Part shown: positions 61,527-64,000 of the stretch, piece after piece
Layout: the number at the start of each line of letters is the position of its first letter
Position numbering within the stretch: the stretch's first letter is position 1
Source: Saccharomycopsis crataegensis
Taxonomy: Eukaryota > Ascomycota > Saccharomycetes > Ascoideales > Saccharomycopsidaceae
Assembly (NCBI RefSeq): GCF_037102585.1
Contig: NW_027043838.1
Coordinates: forward strand, 806,001 to 870,000
Reading direction: 5' to 3'
DNA length: 64,000 bases
The notes under the pieces: generated by a model
What the model was told of the DNA's origin: nothing
Database searches by the model: none
The model's input: the letters and a program-made list of their open reading frames with translations, nothing else
Position numbers and translations under genes: made by a program

Positions 61527-62291
61527 GAAATTTTCTTAAACTATCAAATAGCCACCACTCTTACTTAGTTTATTTTGACATGAATATGTTGTACTTCTTT
61601 GTGTGTTTTTTTTTTTTTTTTTTACTTTTTTTTTTTATGAATGTTAATTTACTTTCTGTGTTTTTTCTTCTGTTGTTTTTGATCAAGTAGGTTATAACAT
61701 CTATCCAGTTTATTGTGTCTTGCCATATATTTATACTTATATATTCCCGTGGGAGGTAATATGATTATATATTTTTTACATTGTACTTTGTTATTTCGAT
61801 TATAGGTTTTTTTTTTTATTTGTGATGGCTGCCGTACCAACATTGATTCTCCTAGGCTTTTTTGGTTTTCCAATCACTCTTGGTAGGATTGGTTCTCTTA
61901 CCGATAGTTTTTAATTTTTTTTTTTTTTTTTTTTATTTATTTAGTTTGTTTTCCAGATTTCTCTAGCCATGGCGTAGTATTATTTTATCTCAATGTTGTT
62001 GTCTGTGTGCCGTTTCAAGCTGTCAATTTTTTGTTTTCTTTGCTGCTACGGCGTTCTTTTACTGGTTATTTTGTTTATTCTTCCCATCTACGTCGCGTGA
62101 TGGGTCGTGTGATAGGAAATCACAGAACCCAGCTTATTGTAGATAACCAAACCAAATATTATTCTCGTCAGCAGTACAGGATATTGAGATAATGAATATT
62201 ATCTATAATAAATAAATAAACAAACAAACGCAAATAAAACATATCGTAGATTATAATCTTTAATAAAAATACATAAATAATGGACAATCGC
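61527..62291. other. convergent 3' region, RTN1 and SEL1-repeat gene
   Basis: Long T runs near 61604-61622, 61809-61818 and 61914-61934, then AT-rich flank. No coding ORF is supported. Confidence 0.6.
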
Positions 62292-64000
62292 TCACTGAGA
62301 ATTCAACTCTTGCATCCTTTGGATCGCTTTAGGATGGCCTTGGGCAGCAGCCTTCATATACCATTTTCTAGCCTCATCGACATCCCTTTCTGTTCCCAAA
62401 CCAGTTTCTTTGAAATGGCCAAGGGCGTACTCGGCTTTCGATAACCCTTTTTCTGCGGCTTTAAGGGCCCAAAGATACGCCTCTTTATCGTTCGATTCTA
62501 ATAATCCTTTGGCTCCGGTTAAATACCACCCACAAAGTGCCATTTCCGCCAACGCATACCCTTGAGCAGCCGACCGACAATACCAGCCAATCGATCGTTT
62601 GCTATCTACCGTGCATCCCAATTTACCATATTCATAACACCAACCCAACTTGCTTTGTGCTGGGGAATAATTAAGTTTGGATGCCTTAATGTAGAGATTT
62701 AGAGCTTTGGAATCTTCGATTTCTGGGATAAACATTTTCAACTCCCGCAAGAAATTGGAATCTTCGACATTCAAAGAGTCCATCGATGAAGAAATTGGAT
62801 AAAACCCTTCGTAAAGTTTACCCAATTCAAACAATGCATGAGGATTCTGTTCATCGGCCAGACTGGCCGCTTGTTCCAACCATTCAATTGCTCTTGAAGC
62901 CGACCGACGTTGCTGTAAAGTACCTTTGAGATAAATCATTCCCAATTTGAACATTGCCGGTACCACTTTTTTCTGCGATGATTTATTGAACCAAGTAAAT
63001 GCATCAATATCATCTTGTTTCACCCCAATTCCCATTTCGTAACATATAGCCACACGATACATCCCATCGCCACTGCCACCATTGGCAGATTTCAAATAAT
63101 AATCAAACGCTTTATCGTAATTTTTTTCCAAAATCTTCCCGTTGGTGTACAATGTTCCAAGATAGTAGTTGGCCTCAGGATGGTCTTTGGATACCAAACG
63201 CTTCAAGCGCTTTAACCCTTTATGCAAGAAAACATCTCTATTCTTTCTTATTTCTTTGGAGGTGGTCAATTTATTTGGTAAGTAATTACCATTCACGTCA
63301 ATGACACTGATCAAGGTTGGTTCTTGAGTGGCTTCAATTATCGCTTTGACCCATAATAATTGGGTATCAGGGGATTCATCTCTTTCAGCATCGTTTTTCC
63401 GTTTATTGTATTCATTATAATCCAAAGGTTTTGGCGGCTCGGGTTTTTTATTATTTTCCTTGATTGGATCAGGCCCAATTCCTTGATTTCCTTGAGGTGG
63501 GCTGCCTCTCTTTGGGATAATTTGTTGTTGGTTGTTGAAATAACCGTCATTTACATTTGCACCTCCTCCTTCTCCTAAACTAGAAGTTATGGCATCATCA
63601 TAATTATTATATTCCCGGTTGTTGTAGTTGTTTGCACTCTCGGTGTTTAATGGGTTAGCTTTGGCGCCTGTATTTTGTTTAACTAGATCATGTTCAAATG
63701 CGTTAGTAGACATTTGTGAAGAAGAAGTCATTTGCGGGGCAATCATAACAGGTGATCCTTGATTGAGATGATTATTTTGATTATAAGGATTGTTTTGATT
63801 ATAAGGATTGTTTTGAGAATAAGGATTCATATTATTGTTATTATAATTGACACCTTGGTTTGATGGAGGAGGAGGCTGGTTGTTGCTTTGCGGATTATTT
63901 CCATAAGGATTACGACCACTCGATGATGGTGGTGGGTCTTGGTTGCCATTTTGGGGAGTATTTCCATAAGGGAGATTGCCACTTCCACCTGATGATGGCG
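62292..64000 (-). CDS. SEL1-repeat protein (Skt5/Chs4 or Ack1 type), 5' end outside the window
   Basis: The frame is open from the stop at 62292 to the window edge, so the N-terminus is missing; at least 569 residues are seen. The N-terminal part is low complexity, with repeated Asn/Pro/Tyr/Gln units (NPYSQNNPYNQNNPYNQNN). From about 63380 down, six or seven SEL1-like repeats follow, such as ANYYLGTLYTNGK, AMFKLGMIYLKG, AQSKLGWCYEYGKLGCT, AEYALGHFKETGLGTERD. The family includes Skt5/Chs4, activator of chitin synthase III, and Ack1, linked to cell-wall kinase signalling. Skt5 usually ends in a CaaX farnesylation box; this one ends QELNSQ, which leans to Ack1 or another paralogue. The assignment between these is open. 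Confidence 0.8.
   Translation of the reverse strand, partial: PSSGGSGNLPYGNTPQNGNQDPPPSSSGRNPYGNNPQSNNQPPPPSNQGVNYNNNNMNPYSQNNPYNQNNPYNQNNHLNQGSPVMIAPQMTSSSQMSTNAFEHDLVKQNTGAKANPLNTESANNYNNREYNNYDDAITSSLGEGGGANVNDGYFNNQQQIIPKRGSPPQGNQGIGPDPIKENNKKPEPPKPLDYNEYNKRKNDAERDESPDTQLLWVKAIIEATQEPTLISVIDVNGNYLPNKLTTSKEIRKNRDVFLHKGLKRLKRLVSKDHPEANYYLGTLYTNGKILEKNYDKAFDYYLKSANGGSGDGMYRVAICYEMGIGVKQDDIDAFTWFNKSSQKKVVPAMFKLGMIYLKGTLQQRRSASRAIEWLEQAASLADEQNPHALFELGKLYEGFYPISSSMDSLNVEDSNFLRELKMFIPEIEDSKALNLYIKASKLNYSPAQSKLGWCYEYGKLGCTVDSKRSIGWYCRSAAQGYALAEMALCGWYLTGAKGLLESNDKEAYLWALKAAEKGLSKAEYALGHFKETGLGTERDVDEARKWYMKAAAQGHPKAIQRMQELNSQ

Overview
This window is nuclear chromosomal DNA from a budding yeast (Saccharomycotina). 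It is AT-rich and gene-dense. Most genes are single exons, and the few introns carry the yeast signals GTAAGT/GTATGT/GTACGT, TACTAAC (or GACTAAC) and YAG. Intergenic DNA is full of long A/T runs and microsatellites. Every confidently named gene is a chromosomal housekeeping gene. I see no tRNA, rRNA, CRISPR array, origin, centromere or intact mobile element. Several neighbour relationships known in Saccharomyces cerevisiae are kept: PHB2/NAS6 divergent; the STR2/YML082W-type gene beside ATP18; SEC11, INA22 and DAL81 together; PRP40 and ARC19 close but separated here by CSF1. CTG codons are rare. In CSF1 many of them sit at hydrophobic positions, which fits leucine better than serine, so I do not assign the CUG-Ser clade.

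Layout. 0-6.2 kb: an unrecognised small acidic protein (-), an intron-containing SPO12 (+) behind a Mcm1/forkhead-like composite site, prohibitin PHB2 (-), the proteasome chaperone NAS6 (+), and ribosomal protein RPS0 (-), which has a 491-nt intron after codon 30. 7.4-19 kb: a major-facilitator transporter with a short 5' exon (-), ER-junction protein LNP1 (-), a cystathionine gamma-synthase-like enzyme (+), ATP synthase subunit ATP18 (-), and a Dnf-type phospholipid flippase (+). 19.7-36 kb: a class I/II chitin synthase (-), splicing factor PRP40 (-), the giant lipid-bridge protein CSF1 (+), and ARC19 (+), whose first coding exon is the ATG alone. 36.3-46 kb: SEC11 (-), INA22 (+), DAL81 (-, without a zinc cluster), and KGD1 (+) followed by a 55-codon ORF in the same frame. 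46.3-64 kb: THO2 (-), CDC37 (+), GGC1 (+), a gene-free 2 kb stretch, ATP23 (-), a YCR051W-like ankyrin protein (+), OLE1 (+), RTN1 (+, probable 5'UTR intron), and a SEL1-repeat protein (-) cut by the window end.

The genes do not form one pathway. Themes recur: mitochondrial function (PHB2, ATP18, INA22, KGD1, GGC1, ATP23), ER shape and lipids (LNP1, RTN1, OLE1, SEC11, CSF1, flippase), and cell wall (chitin synthase; possibly the SEL1 protein). CACGTG boxes occur in at least six intergenic regions, next to ribosomal and mitochondrial genes among others.

The points most worth a second look are the ORF continuing in frame past the KGD1 stop, the Dal81 that has lost its DNA-binding cluster, the single-codon first exon of ARC19 with its distant branch site, the predicted 5'UTR intron of RTN1, and Mcm1/forkhead-like site pairs upstream of SPO12 and the chitin synthase.
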